Below, one piece after another: positions 54,561 through 64,000 of a stretch of DNA of 64,000 nt. Source of the DNA: Pseudoscleropodium purum (Eukaryota; Streptophyta; Bryopsida; Hypnales; Brachytheciaceae); assembly GCA_963969395.1 (NCBI GenBank), contig OZ017795.1:32035063-32099062 (forward strand). Direction: 5' to 3'. The notes beneath the pieces were generated by a model. The model was not told the DNA's origin and searched no databases. It saw only the letters and a program-made list of their open reading frames with translations. The stretch's first letter is position 1; every line of letters starts with the position of its first letter. A program made the translations under genes and the position numbers.

Positions 54561-54756
54561 CATTGTCACTTTTGCTTTGCCCCTTGTGAATGCAAGGTGG
54601 AACGGAGAGCTTGGTGGTTCATCCTCCATTGGCTCCTTTCCGAGGCAAGGCAAGAGTGGTTTATTGGGGCCCCCTTGTTGCTAATTTTTTAGACACTTGC
54701 ACGTGAATTCAATTTCAAATTAAAAAATTTGATCTATATCAATTTCATTTGTTACG

Positions 54757-56193
54757 ATGCCGAAAAGGAAGAAGAAGGTTGCGAAGCTAAAACATGGAGA
54801 GGGACCATCGAACTTGGAAGTAGCTCGCCAAAGTCCTTCGGAAGAATGCAAGAAATTCATGATTGAGCGCATCATTCAATTTTATGAATCGGAAACAACA
54901 TTGTCTTTAGACAATAAGTACATCAGATATCAAGAGGAGTGCGTGTCTAAATTCAAAGTAGACATGACACAGATGTTGTTGAATGCATTGAATTTGGCGA
55001 AGTGGCATGACGAAATGCATAAAACGTACTTCACCAAATGTTTGAAGAACAAGGTTCATGATACTTTGTGCAATTCCAAAGTCATTTTGGTTAAATATGG
55101 CAAGGAATATCGACCCAATGACGCCCAGTTTGAAGAAGTGATTCTGAAAGCGGACTTGTTTAGGGGGCGATGTGCTCCATTCGCCAAAAAGCACAATCGA
55201 GTTGGTTCAATTGGTTGGTGGAAAAGCAATGATGGAGTTACTGAAGCGAAAAGGACCAAACGACACCTCATAGCACTTCCAAATACAACACGCGTGATTG
55301 TTGTTGATGATAGAACGATGAGAGGTGGATATGCAACGATTCGAAAGGTTCGTATTGAAGGATGTCCAAGAATACTTCCTTATTAGAAGTTTGCGGCAAA
55401 GAAATCCATTCACCACCAAACTCGACCCGATCTTGCAAAGTTGAAACATCAAAACGAATCAATGGCTGTTCGAATTCCACATGCGGGTGTGATACGGTTT
55501 GCTGCAGTGCACGAAACGACATGTGAAGGTTATGCGTATTGGTGGAATGGTGGAACTCTTCGACAAATGTTGAATATGGATAAGGACTATCCATACAACA
55601 TTCAAATCCGTTTGATGTATACAAATCCAATCGAAGAGGAGGTTGTAAAAGCTCACCGTTTAGGGTGATATCGGAAGAAGCGCACGGAGTTGACATGGGC
55701 GTTTATGCATATAATGTATGCAGTGCATCTTGTTGGACATTTGTACAATGATCTTTCTCCGGACAACATCTTGTTGCATTTTCCAGAGGATGAGTCACGT
55801 GTGTATATTGGAGTTTGCAATTGGGGCATGACCACCTTAGCTTCTCAGCCAATGAAGTCTTTGTACACATTCATATCAGCAGATGAGATGAAACAAACTT
55901 TGCAGAGGAGATGGTGGGTGGATCCACGTATTGCATATTTACATAAAGTAGGTGCAGATGTGGAAGTCATTCCGATGTATTCACGTAAATCGGAAGAGTA
56001 TGCCATTCGAAAAATTGCTCGGCGGATGAATGGAAACAACATGTCAGAGGCGTATTTCAACGTGCTACGAAAAACACCTGGTGCGACACAATTTGCCTTT
56101 TATGACTTTGCAAAAGTGTTTTATGCTTACTTGAAGCGCATTTCTTCGAAGACTGACGATGAAAATACTAGTTTGGCCCATGTGATTACGTGA
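54757..56193 (+). pseudogene. Element-borne protein-kinase-like gene
   Basis: One frame of 478 codons from ATG at 54757, with TAG at 55384-55386 (from CAG) and TGA at 55666-55668 (from CGA). A lysine-rich start (MPKRKKKVAKLK) suggests nuclear targeting. Kinase-like features appear in order: a glycine-containing loop GGYATIRKV (about residue 190), a hinge-like YWWNGGTLRQML (about 263), a catalytic loop YNDLSPDNIL (about 331) with Asp and Asn in place, and CNWG where the DFG Asp is expected (about 354). Asn at the DFG position, here AAT, could be one transition from GAT. The usual HRD is YND, so it is a divergent kinase or pseudokinase family. Its role in the element is unknown. A captured host kinase is the main alternative. 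Confidence 0.75.
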
Positions 56194-56654
56194 TTTTCTA
56201 ATACATATCGTTGGCTGATGCCAGATGAACATTTCCACCATTTATATTAGATTGGTAGTGCAGAAGTAGTAGTTGAATACTTGAATAGGTTATATAGGCA
56301 TTAAAAATTAGTTTAGAAATATAGAGTTGGAATGAAAAAAATTATATATGCAATTAGCCAAATGTGCACAATATATGGTATTCTACATTAAATTGAATAC
56401 ATTTTGCCCATATTGATTATGTTTGTATTTGTGTTGATCTTGATTTTTTAAATAGTATATATATATATATATATTTGAAGTCACAAATTTTTTTAGTTTG
56501 CCTTTTGAAAATGAATTGGAATTTTTTCATAGTTTCAAGACTATCATGGACTCGTGGTCAAACTTTATAATCTTTCAACTTATAAGAGACATTGGTTTAA
56601 TAACAAATCGCGAACCATTGCACTTCATTTAACATTTAATTGTTTAAAGATTAA
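56194..56654. other. AT-rich 3' flank inside the giant element
   Basis: A TA microsatellite lies at about 56455-56474. No gene. Confidence 0.5.
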
Positions 56655-56825
56655 GGGAGTGACCGCGGGGCAGTTTGGGTAGGGCGGTCGGGGGAAATAG
56701 GGCCGTCTGGGCGGACGGGGCAGACGGGCGGGGCAGTCCCGGTGGACGCTACGTCTGCCAGGACCGCGAATGTCAGCGGACGCTGCGGACACAGCGTCCG
56801 CGTCCGGACATCGTGTCAACCCTGA
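56655..56825. repeat. Right GC-rich end of the giant hAT-like element
   Basis: Matches the right halves of the short elements at 30575 and 37162 (shared GGACCGCGAATGT and CACAGCGTCCGCGTCC) and ends GTCAACCCTG. The left half and left terminus are absent. Confidence 0.85.
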
Positions 56826-56833
56826 TAGGGGTG

Positions 56834-59645
56834 CAAAACTCGCAACCCTTTAGAGGTCTAAATTTTTTTTTAATGAGCTCTGACTACTTGCTACTACCAA
56901 ACATAGCAAAGATTCTCCTAATTGTTGAAAATGCTACAATAGTAGTTGCAAGTTGGTTTTGGATGCTCCATCAAGAAGCTTGTTGTCAAGCAAGAAACCA
57001 AATTGTTGGTTGAAGTTGATGAGGCTCTTGTCCCTATAGCCCTTTTTCATATAATGTTTCTACATACTTACAAGTTCAATTGTGCTTCAAAAGTCATGAA
57101 AGGTTGCAAATATATGGAAGAGTAACATGTGGAAATGAAGGAGTAGATAGATGAATAGATGATGTGTTTGCTTAAAAAGAAGACACATATGGAAATTTGA
57201 AATGCATGGGCAAAATAAAAGAAGTAATTGAAATGCCATGACAAAGATTCTTGAATGAAGTCATAAATGAAAACTCAATTGGATGACATTGCTAAAAGAG
57301 GTCTAATCACCTAGATCCACAAGACCAAACAAAAATCCAACATCGCAATCATGTAAAAAAAAATAGATATACCCATGACTATAAAATATTACATTATTTA
57401 AAAAAGTCAAATCTATATTGAGTTTATTACACATCAACAAAGTACAAGATTGGATAGTAGGGAGATCTTGAAAAATAGGAGGCACATGATTGAAAATTCT
57501 TAGGTGAAAAAATTAGTACTATGTTGCAAAAAGTAATAGTGTGTTTCAAAATACTCAATTCTATAAATATAGTATAAACAAATCTAATAATGAAAGAAAA
57601 AATAAAGCAACAATAATGACAAAAAAAACATACTCCTATAGAATATAGTGGTTTCCACTCACTATAGATTTACATGTTTGTAGTCTATTTTAGTAGAGAA
57701 GGAGATTGAGCAAAAACATAAGACGCAGCTCATATACATAATGGTCTAGATGAAAGAAGTGGTAAATCACTTAGATGAATGGGAGAAGGTAATGAGAGGA
57801 GAATAGATTGTTTATTAGAGAAGAGCACATGAGGAAAGTAGGTTAAAGAAAAGAAGTGAACTCAACAATGGTAACGGTGACCTCATACAAATAGGAAAAG
57901 TAGGCACAAAAGGTTGGGGCAAAGTTTCAACTTTAAAATAGTAGAAACCTAGAGAGGGACAAAATTAGAATTAGTGAGAGAATTGAATTTAGGGAATGAA
58001 GGAGTGAGTGCAAGTGCAAGATTTGAAATGAGACTAGTGCTAGGGTAGCAGAGAAGAAGACTTTAGTGACAAGGTAGAAAATTGCAACTAAAAAATGTGA
58101 AGAAAATGAAGCAATTCTCATTTGCCTATATATATGTAGAGAGAGAGAGAGGGAGAGAGAGAACATTGACAATTTTAATCAATGAGATGAAAACCACTCC
58201 ACTAAAGTAGGGATGGATACAATATTTGGAAGCCAAAGCAATGGCATGGGTCATATAAAATAAATTCTACAATCCAAAATTGTGCAACATTTGCAATTCA
58301 TTATTCTACACTCAAAAGAAGAAAAGCAGTAGATAAGAAAGTGCAGAAGTGGAAAAGAAGTGAAGAAGAAATTTGAACTTGTAAAGTAGGGCAAGGTGAG
58401 GTAGGAGTTGTAGTTGTGCAAGGACCTGGCATGCTGTAAAACATTGTCCCAATAGCATATGAAATTCAAGAGATTTAAAAAATAAAAGGTAATAGAGACA
58501 CCCATATCATTAAAGAGTGTAGTTCCTATACGCAAAATGATGGTAATTTATAATGACGTGTCATCATGAGTATGTACTGAAACAAGATGAATTGCTTTGA
58601 TAAGGTGCTCTAATTGGTTCCATTGCAATCTTCATCAATGATGTTGCAAGCTTTTCTTGGTTTCATCCCATTCTATTGAAAGCATTTGGAGAATTACAAA
58701 AAGAGTGCAATTTTGCCTCCACCTTGAGGATGAAGAGCAATTATAATTGCCATTTAAACAATGAAAAATAAAAAAATTGCACATTCAAAGTATAATTTGC
58801 ACTACAATTTGGAATAAAGTAATGCTAAACTCTAATCTAACAAATCTAGTAAAGGAAGGCTAGAAGGGGAACACTAGGAATTTGAAAGTGAAGAGAAGCT
58901 CAAGTAGACAAGAAAGTAGGCTATATCCATCAAGGTCTTACCCTAAAGTAACAACAATTGTCTAGACATATCCAGTTATGTAGATTGGCCAAAATGTACC
59001 TTTGCACATTTAGGTATTGAACTATTATTACATTATGCGACCTAAAGTATATAGAAAGCTATTTGGAGATGCTTACATAATCTTAGGAAAATAGGTATTA
59101 GGAAAATAGGTAGGAATTTTTTCACCTAAATATCCAAGCCATTGGTGCTCACAATTTTTTAGATGCAAATTTTATCAAGTATATAGCCAAACAATATGCA
59201 TTTCCTTTTTTGAAAGTTCTGGTGGACATAATAACTATGCATAGGACCTTTTAGGAATTAAGGTGAATGCCCTATTTCAATTACTTTCAAAAAAATCAAC
59301 ATATATTGTTTTTAGAATATTAACATGGATATGAGTCTTGGAGATGGAATCTCCTCTATTCTTCAATAAAGACTATTTATTTTTCTTTATTCTTTTCTTC
59401 CAAAAATTCCTATTTTATTAATACTACACAAACCTTCTATAACGACTACCTAATTGTATATTCCTTGCACAACTTGAGAACCTCTCCTAATTTATACACA
59501 TCTAATTGGACAAGGTCTATATGTGAAGTAGATGAATACCATTAGATGAGTCATAAATTCCATGTGTTTTCCTAAAGTAATGTCATAAAGGACGATTTAA
59601 ATGTACAATTGTAAAATAAGCATTAAAGAAATTGAAACATCACCA
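56834..59645. other. AT-rich intergenic sequence
   Basis: No supported gene. A GA microsatellite lies at about 58138-58162. Open frames on the minus strand at 57933-58172 and 58251-58535 are low-complexity and not gene-like. Confidence 0.45.
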
Positions 59646-59913
59646 TTATAAACCAAAGTTGTCACAATAGGTGGACATCCAATTCGCCAGTCCAGTAGAG
59701 GTCCCACCCATGTGTAGATTGTCCGATACAATCAATACATAAGGTTGCCATGTAGTATGGGTAGGATGCTAGGCATAGACAAATTTGTAGGGGCGCGGAC
59801 ATGGTACATGGCGCAAATAGAATTGTTCCCACCCGCTCCCACTCCTGTCCCCACCCTACCCGGTCACCGTAAGGATGTCTGCGCCTTGAAATTGTTGTCC
59901 CCATCCTGGTGTA

Positions 59914-60085
59914 ATGATGTCCACGCCTTGTCCACAATGGCATTTGTGCCCTAACGTTGTTGTCCACGCCTTATCCGCGATGGCATCTATGCCATGACGT
60001 TGTTGTCCATGCCCTATCCACGATGGCGTCTGTACCTTGACGTTGTTGTTTGTGCCCTATCCACAATGGTGTCTGCGCCTTGACC
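59914..60085. repeat. 43-bp minisatellite
   Basis: About four head-to-tail units containing GTTGTTGTCC and TATCCACGATGGC words. It lies inside the degenerate hAT-type element. Confidence 0.7.
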
Positions 60086-60091
60086 TTTCGT

Positions 60092-60178
60092 TTGTGCCTT
60101 GATGTCCTTGATTCAAGTGTGTGCCTTGAAGTTCCTCATCCTAGTTGAATTGTCACTCCTCGCGTCTACGCCTTGCGT
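60092..60178. repeat. Direct repeat, partner of about 61391-61475
   Basis: Shares GATTCAAGTG, CCTTGAAGTTCCT and CACTCCT in the same order with 61391-61475. The two copies bracket the 82-bp tandem array. Confidence 0.6.
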
Positions 60179-60316
60179 TTGCACCCTAATGACCCTAATT
60201 TAGGACCGTCAGCTACTGTTCAACCAAAAGATTTTCATGACAATGCATTTTGGTCTCTCTAGAAATAACATGAATCCATGAACATTTTAGATGAATCTAT
60301 AAAAATATACTTTACA

Positions 60317-60912
60317 CATGCATCCAAAAGAATATAACTTCTAGGTTGAATTAAAAAACAATACATTCTAGAAATTATCTAAAAAAATACACCCTTGAAC
60401 ATGAATCCAAAAGAATATAACTTCTAGGTTGAATTAAAAAACAATACGTTCTAGAAATTATCTAAAAAAATACACCCTTGAACATGAATCCAAAAGAATA
60501 CAACTTGTAACTTGAATTAAAAAATAATGCCTTGAAGCAATTATCCCCCAAAATTTGCCCTTGAACATGAATTACAAAAAGATAAAACTTGTAGGTTGAA
60601 TTAAAAAAGAATCCCTTGTAGCAATTATTTCAAAAAATTCACCCTTGAACATAATCCAAATAAATATAACTTGTAACGTGAATTAAAAAACAATATCTTA
60701 AAGCAATTATCCACAAAAATTCACCCTTGAATATGAATCCAAAAGAAAACAACTGATAACTTTAATTAAAAATAATAATATCTTGTAGCAATTATCCTCC
60801 AAAATTCACCCTTGAACATGAATCCAAAAGTATATAACTTGTAACTTGAATTAATAAATAATGCCTTGTAGCAATTATCCCCCAAAATTCTCCCTTGAAC
60901 ATGAATCCAACA
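60317..60912. repeat. 82-bp tandem array, about seven units
   Basis: Units begin with CCCTTGAACATGAATCC and contain ATAACTTGTA or ATAACTTCTA and a GAATTAAAAAA word. The first two full units are nearly identical and the later ones diverge. No coding frame is kept across units. Confidence 0.85.
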
Positions 60913-61390
60913 AAAGCAAAATTATACAAACAAAGCCTACACAAAAAATAACCATTTGCTATAGTAGAGGAAAAATATGAACATCACAGAATTTTGTGTC
61001 CCAAGTTTCCATCATTCAATATGTTATAAGGAATGAACTTCCTAAATTTTTTTTTATTTTTTTATTTGGACTAGTTCACATATGTTTGAAGAAGTAAAGA
61101 ATGAGAAGTTCTACCACAAAAAAGAAGACATGTTGTTCAATGAAGTCACTTCCAAATCCTTGTCAATAAAGCTCTTATTTCAAGCATTTAACTTTCATGT
61201 ACTTAAAGATATTCTTTGAATTGAAAATAAGAGCTAGTGACAATCAATGGTTTCCCCCTCTCCATGAAAAGGAGGAATCCCATGCCCAAATGCATTTGAA
61301 ATGCCTGCCTACTTTGTTGTATGGCTAACGTCTACGCCCTGACATTCACACCCTAAATTGTTGAAGCGCCATGACTTCTTGTATGTACCC

Positions 61391-61475
61391 TGATGTCCCC
61401 GATTCAAGTGCACACCTTGAAGTTCCTTCTCTTGGATGAATTGGCACTCCTTGCGTCCAAGCTCTCACTATTCGC
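61391..61475. repeat. Direct repeat, partner of about 60092-60178
   Basis: Same word order as the first copy; differences are mostly C/T and G/A. Lies inside the degenerate hAT-type element. Confidence 0.55.
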
Positions 61476-61755
61476 GTCTGCACCTTGAAGGTGACGTCCG
61501 TGCCCTTCTGCATCCATGCCTTGATGGTGACGCCATGACATCCACGCCCACATACTAGTGTTTCCGCCCAACCTCAATGTCTGCACTCTAGTTCCAACAT
61601 TATGACACACCATGAAGTGATGTGTCATTTAGAAAAATTCCACAACTTATAAAATGAAAGCCTTCTAGACCGTCTGGATGTCCGATCTCGTTTGCCCGTC
61701 CATCCATCCCATTCAATGACCTTGACCCATCTGTTATGACTACCCTGTCACAAAC

Positions 61756-62060
61756 CTTCAGACATAAAAAAAAATCAAATATATTCCTACAAAATTAGAA
61801 TTTAAAAATGTTATCATTAGAAGCACATTAAAAAATCTCATGAAGTAAGGACAACAATACCTAAATTTGGATGTTAGGTTCATGAAACACCCCTAAACAT
61901 TGCCCAATTGCAAAGTAAAGGAGAATAGTAGCAACTTCAAAATTTGTTGACATGTGTTGGCTCAACAAACTTACATGATTTGCTTAGTCAACAAAAAAAA
62001 TTTGAAGGGGAAATCACTTTTTATTACCTTGCAATGGAGATATTTAGGGATGTTTTGAAT
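61756..62060. other. AT-rich intergenic sequence
   Basis: Nothing recognised. Confidence 0.5.
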
Positions 62061-62604
62061 CCCTAAAGGATGAAGACACATTTTGGGCATAATTGTCAAA
62101 AATTACCTCTTTTGGAGGCAATGAGAGAAAACTTGAAAAAACAAATTCAAATGTACAAATTTATATAATAGACTAGAAGAATGAGTGGAAAACTTTTAGG
62201 AACTTTGACTAGACAAAATAAAAGCTTATAGCATTTGAAGTTAGAAAACAATGTTTTTTTCTAACTATGCCCAACAATATCAATAAACTTCAATTACTCT
62301 TAAAGTGAGATTTTTGCACTATTCATGGAAATTTTTTTGATAGTTGCATCGTATATTATGTTAGGCACAGACCTACAAAATTTCAATAGGTAGAAGAGGA
62401 ATTTCATACAAGATGCCTTAAACTATTGACCTTGGTTCAAAAGATTTTGGGTAGCAAAACTTTGATTTGGGTCCTTACTCAGAATAGAAATATTATTTCC
62501 AACAAGGTAATAATGTCCACACTTTGTGTCAAAATTTCAAAAAATATTCATTTAGAATTGATTTCATAGATCCCTAATCAAATTTTCATATGGTCTTTTA
62601 GGGA
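62061..62604. mobile_element. Possible degenerate member of the TTAA-element family
   Basis: Left CCCTAAAGGATG and right GGTCTTTTAGGGA resemble the family ends in inverted orientation, but the flanks read GAAT and CTAA rather than TTAA, and the 0.54-kb body is shorter. Treated as a probable old copy. Confidence 0.4.
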
Positions 62605-62608
62605 CTAA

Positions 62609-64000
62609 TGTCCAAATATACATTTTATTGTGTCTATTTCTTGTAATTCCCTAATAAGCTTCCAATGCTAATATTCTCAAGTTCCACCCCCTAAAAACTT
62701 GAATCCTTTCAAATTTTTGTATTTTCATTACAAGAAAAGAAGGGTATAAATAACTTATCTACAATGACTATACTAGTTATTTTTGTCCACAATGATTATA
62801 AAATAGTTGTTTTATAATCATAGTTTAGTTAAGAATCATTGTAGACAAGTTGTTTCTACCCTTGTTTTTTTGTAGTATTTTATGCTAACATCATTATATA
62901 CTTATATTATTTACGTCAATTTCATCAAATTTGTTGGTAAAAAATCATCTTTTAATCTCTAAAGAGTTCGGAGAACTAATAAAGTCTTTTAAAAGTTTTA
63001 AAATGCCAAAAAGTGCAAGTAAATTGACCATATTAGAATTCCTATACAAACTAAGAATATTTGCATAAAGAAATGATGCAAATATCAAGTACAAAGTAGA
63101 AGCACCCCAAAGTGTTTGAGTTCACAAATAATTTCAAAATATTTTGAGCTTCGTCTCCCATTCAAATACAACTTTGTATCCTATAACATACCTTCTACGC
63201 TTAGGAGCCAAATGTATTCATGCTCTTTTTAGAGATTAAAAATTCAAGAATTATTTAGAATGAATGAGAAGGTTCTTGGACAAAACATTAGCTGAAAGCA
63301 CCCTATCCTTTCCGTTGACAATTGACAATGTTCTTCAAGGCTAGAGTATTAAGGGGCAAAAGTGGACCACTACCAAAAAATAAAAATTTACTTCCAATAT
63401 TTTCATGATTTTTGAGGCACCAATGATACATACATGTAAAGTTTGGGGGGTGCACTCCTTATATTTTGCATACACCTGCAATAATGACCTATTTCATGGA
63501 GGGCTATTAACCTTGTAAAATAGAATATAAAACATGGTATTTTTTAAAATAAAGGTGAATCTATGTACTTTAGGGTGCCCTATTAGGTACTTATAATTTG
63601 TTGGGCTAATCATTTTAAAGTACTCTATATTACTTACACCCTATTTTTTCCCTTGTATCCTATCGTTGTGAAACTGTGCAATATTGTGAGCCATGCTAAA
63701 ATGACATGAAGAATAAAAGAGTAAACTAAACACAAAGAAAGAGCAACATATATGCATAGTGTATTGTGTGAAAACGGAAACAAACAACGAACAGATACAC
63801 TGTTTGTATTCAAGAACACAATGGAGTATGAGAAAGTCTTTAGAAGTTCTATGATAAATTGATTTGACACTTCCGTATACTCAGTATACTTCATAAAATT
63901 GTATAAGAAGTTGTAGCTTTCTAACATCCTAAAATGAACCAACGCTAGTACGGACCATTCCAAAGCAACAAGGACTCTAAACTAGTTCTAAACAAGCCAA
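62609..64000. other. AT-rich sequence to the window end
   Basis: At about 62758-62868 there is an imperfect inverted repeat (ATAACTTATCTACAATGA against TCATTGTAGACAAGTTGT). No gene was supported; the open frame at 63634-63963 on the minus strand has no known domain. Confidence 0.45.

Larger units (their letters stand above)
45301..56825. mobile_element. Giant hAT-like element (about 11.5 kb) carrying three decayed genes
   Basis: The left end (45301-45484) begins TAGGGTTGAC and closely matches the left end of the short element at 30575. The right end (56655-56825) finishes GTCAACCCTG and closely matches that element's right end. Neither has its own partner nearby. Outside both lies the same 8-base sequence ATAGGGGT (45293-45300 and 56826-56833). 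This is what one insertion with an 8-bp duplication would leave. Inside are a minus-strand gene (45778-49177) and plus-strand genes at 52230-53492 and 54757-56193. No hATC or RNase-H-like transposase motif was seen, so the element is non-autonomous or uses an unrecognised transposase. A nested TTAA-element fragment (51750-51940) shows later insertion or rearrangement. An alternative is two unrelated truncated insertions whose flanks agree by chance. Confidence 0.75.
59654..61747. mobile_element. Degenerate 2.1-kb hAT-type element related to the 41.8-kb element
   Basis: The left end (about 59656-59770) matches the reversed end of the 41815-42134 element: an AGTTGTCAC word, then GTGGACATCC and ATTCGCC in place of GTGGACGGACG and ATTCGC, then the region leading to ACAATCAATACATA. 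The right end (about 61670-61747) matches its other end (GTCCGATCTCG and TGACC...TTATGACTACC). Candidate 8-base duplications TTATAAAC (59646-59653) and TCACAAAC (61748-61755) agree at 6 of 8 positions. CpG motifs are largely decayed to TG/CA. The middle holds tandem repeats and no gene. Confidence 0.6.

Overview
The window looks like nuclear DNA of a land plant or close streptophyte relative. It is AT-rich, holds spliceosomal introns and contains one plant-type E2F cell-cycle transcription factor gene. The short introns (mostly 100-850 bases) and the mix of decayed DNA transposons would suit a seedless plant, but I cannot name the species. No rRNA, tRNA or CRISPR feature was recognised. Apart from E2F, nearly everything I can identify is transposon-derived.

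Layout. 1-14 kb: AT-rich repeat DNA with a pair of Stowaway-like elements, three TTAA-flanked piggyBac-like non-autonomous elements (two of them head to head) and a 0.47-kb tandem duplication. 14.1-21.8 kb: the E2F gene, more GC-rich than its surroundings, with 14 coding exons giving 440 residues (DNA-binding, dimerisation/marked box and RB-binding motif). A start-stop uORF lies 2 bases before its ATG and an E2F consensus site lies far upstream. 24-40 kb: further TTAA elements, three short hAT-type elements with exact 8-bp target duplications, an unidentified decayed coding frame (27.5-28.7 kb), a decayed piggyBac transposase (32.9-34.3 kb) and a G-poor tract. 40.9-43.5 kb: a decayed Tc1/mariner (DD34E) transposon with about 330-bp terminal inverted repeats and a nested hAT-type element between its left repeat and its transposase.

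45,301-56,825: the most interesting region. Two GC-rich ends matching the two ends of the short hAT-type elements face each other 11.5 kb apart and are flanked by the same 8 bases (ATAGGGGT). This fits one giant hAT-like element that gave rise to the short ones by internal deletion. Inside are three decayed genes: a minus-strand gene of about 1,130 codons (Cys-containing N-terminal domain, coiled coil, RING-H2-like finger), a plus-strand gene sharing that N-terminal domain and ending in a Gly/Ser/Tyr-rich tail, and a plus-strand protein-kinase-like gene. Each has an island of GGACG/CGTCC motifs, like those in the element ends, about 145-205 bases before its ATG. No canonical hAT transposase is visible. 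Most premature stops and the lost catalytic residues in the window's transposon genes can be explained by C-to-T or G-to-A transitions, as expected for old methylated repeats.

56.8-64 kb: mostly AT-rich DNA, with a 2.1-kb degenerate element related to the 41.8-kb hAT-type element. It carries a 43-bp minisatellite and an 82-bp tandem array.
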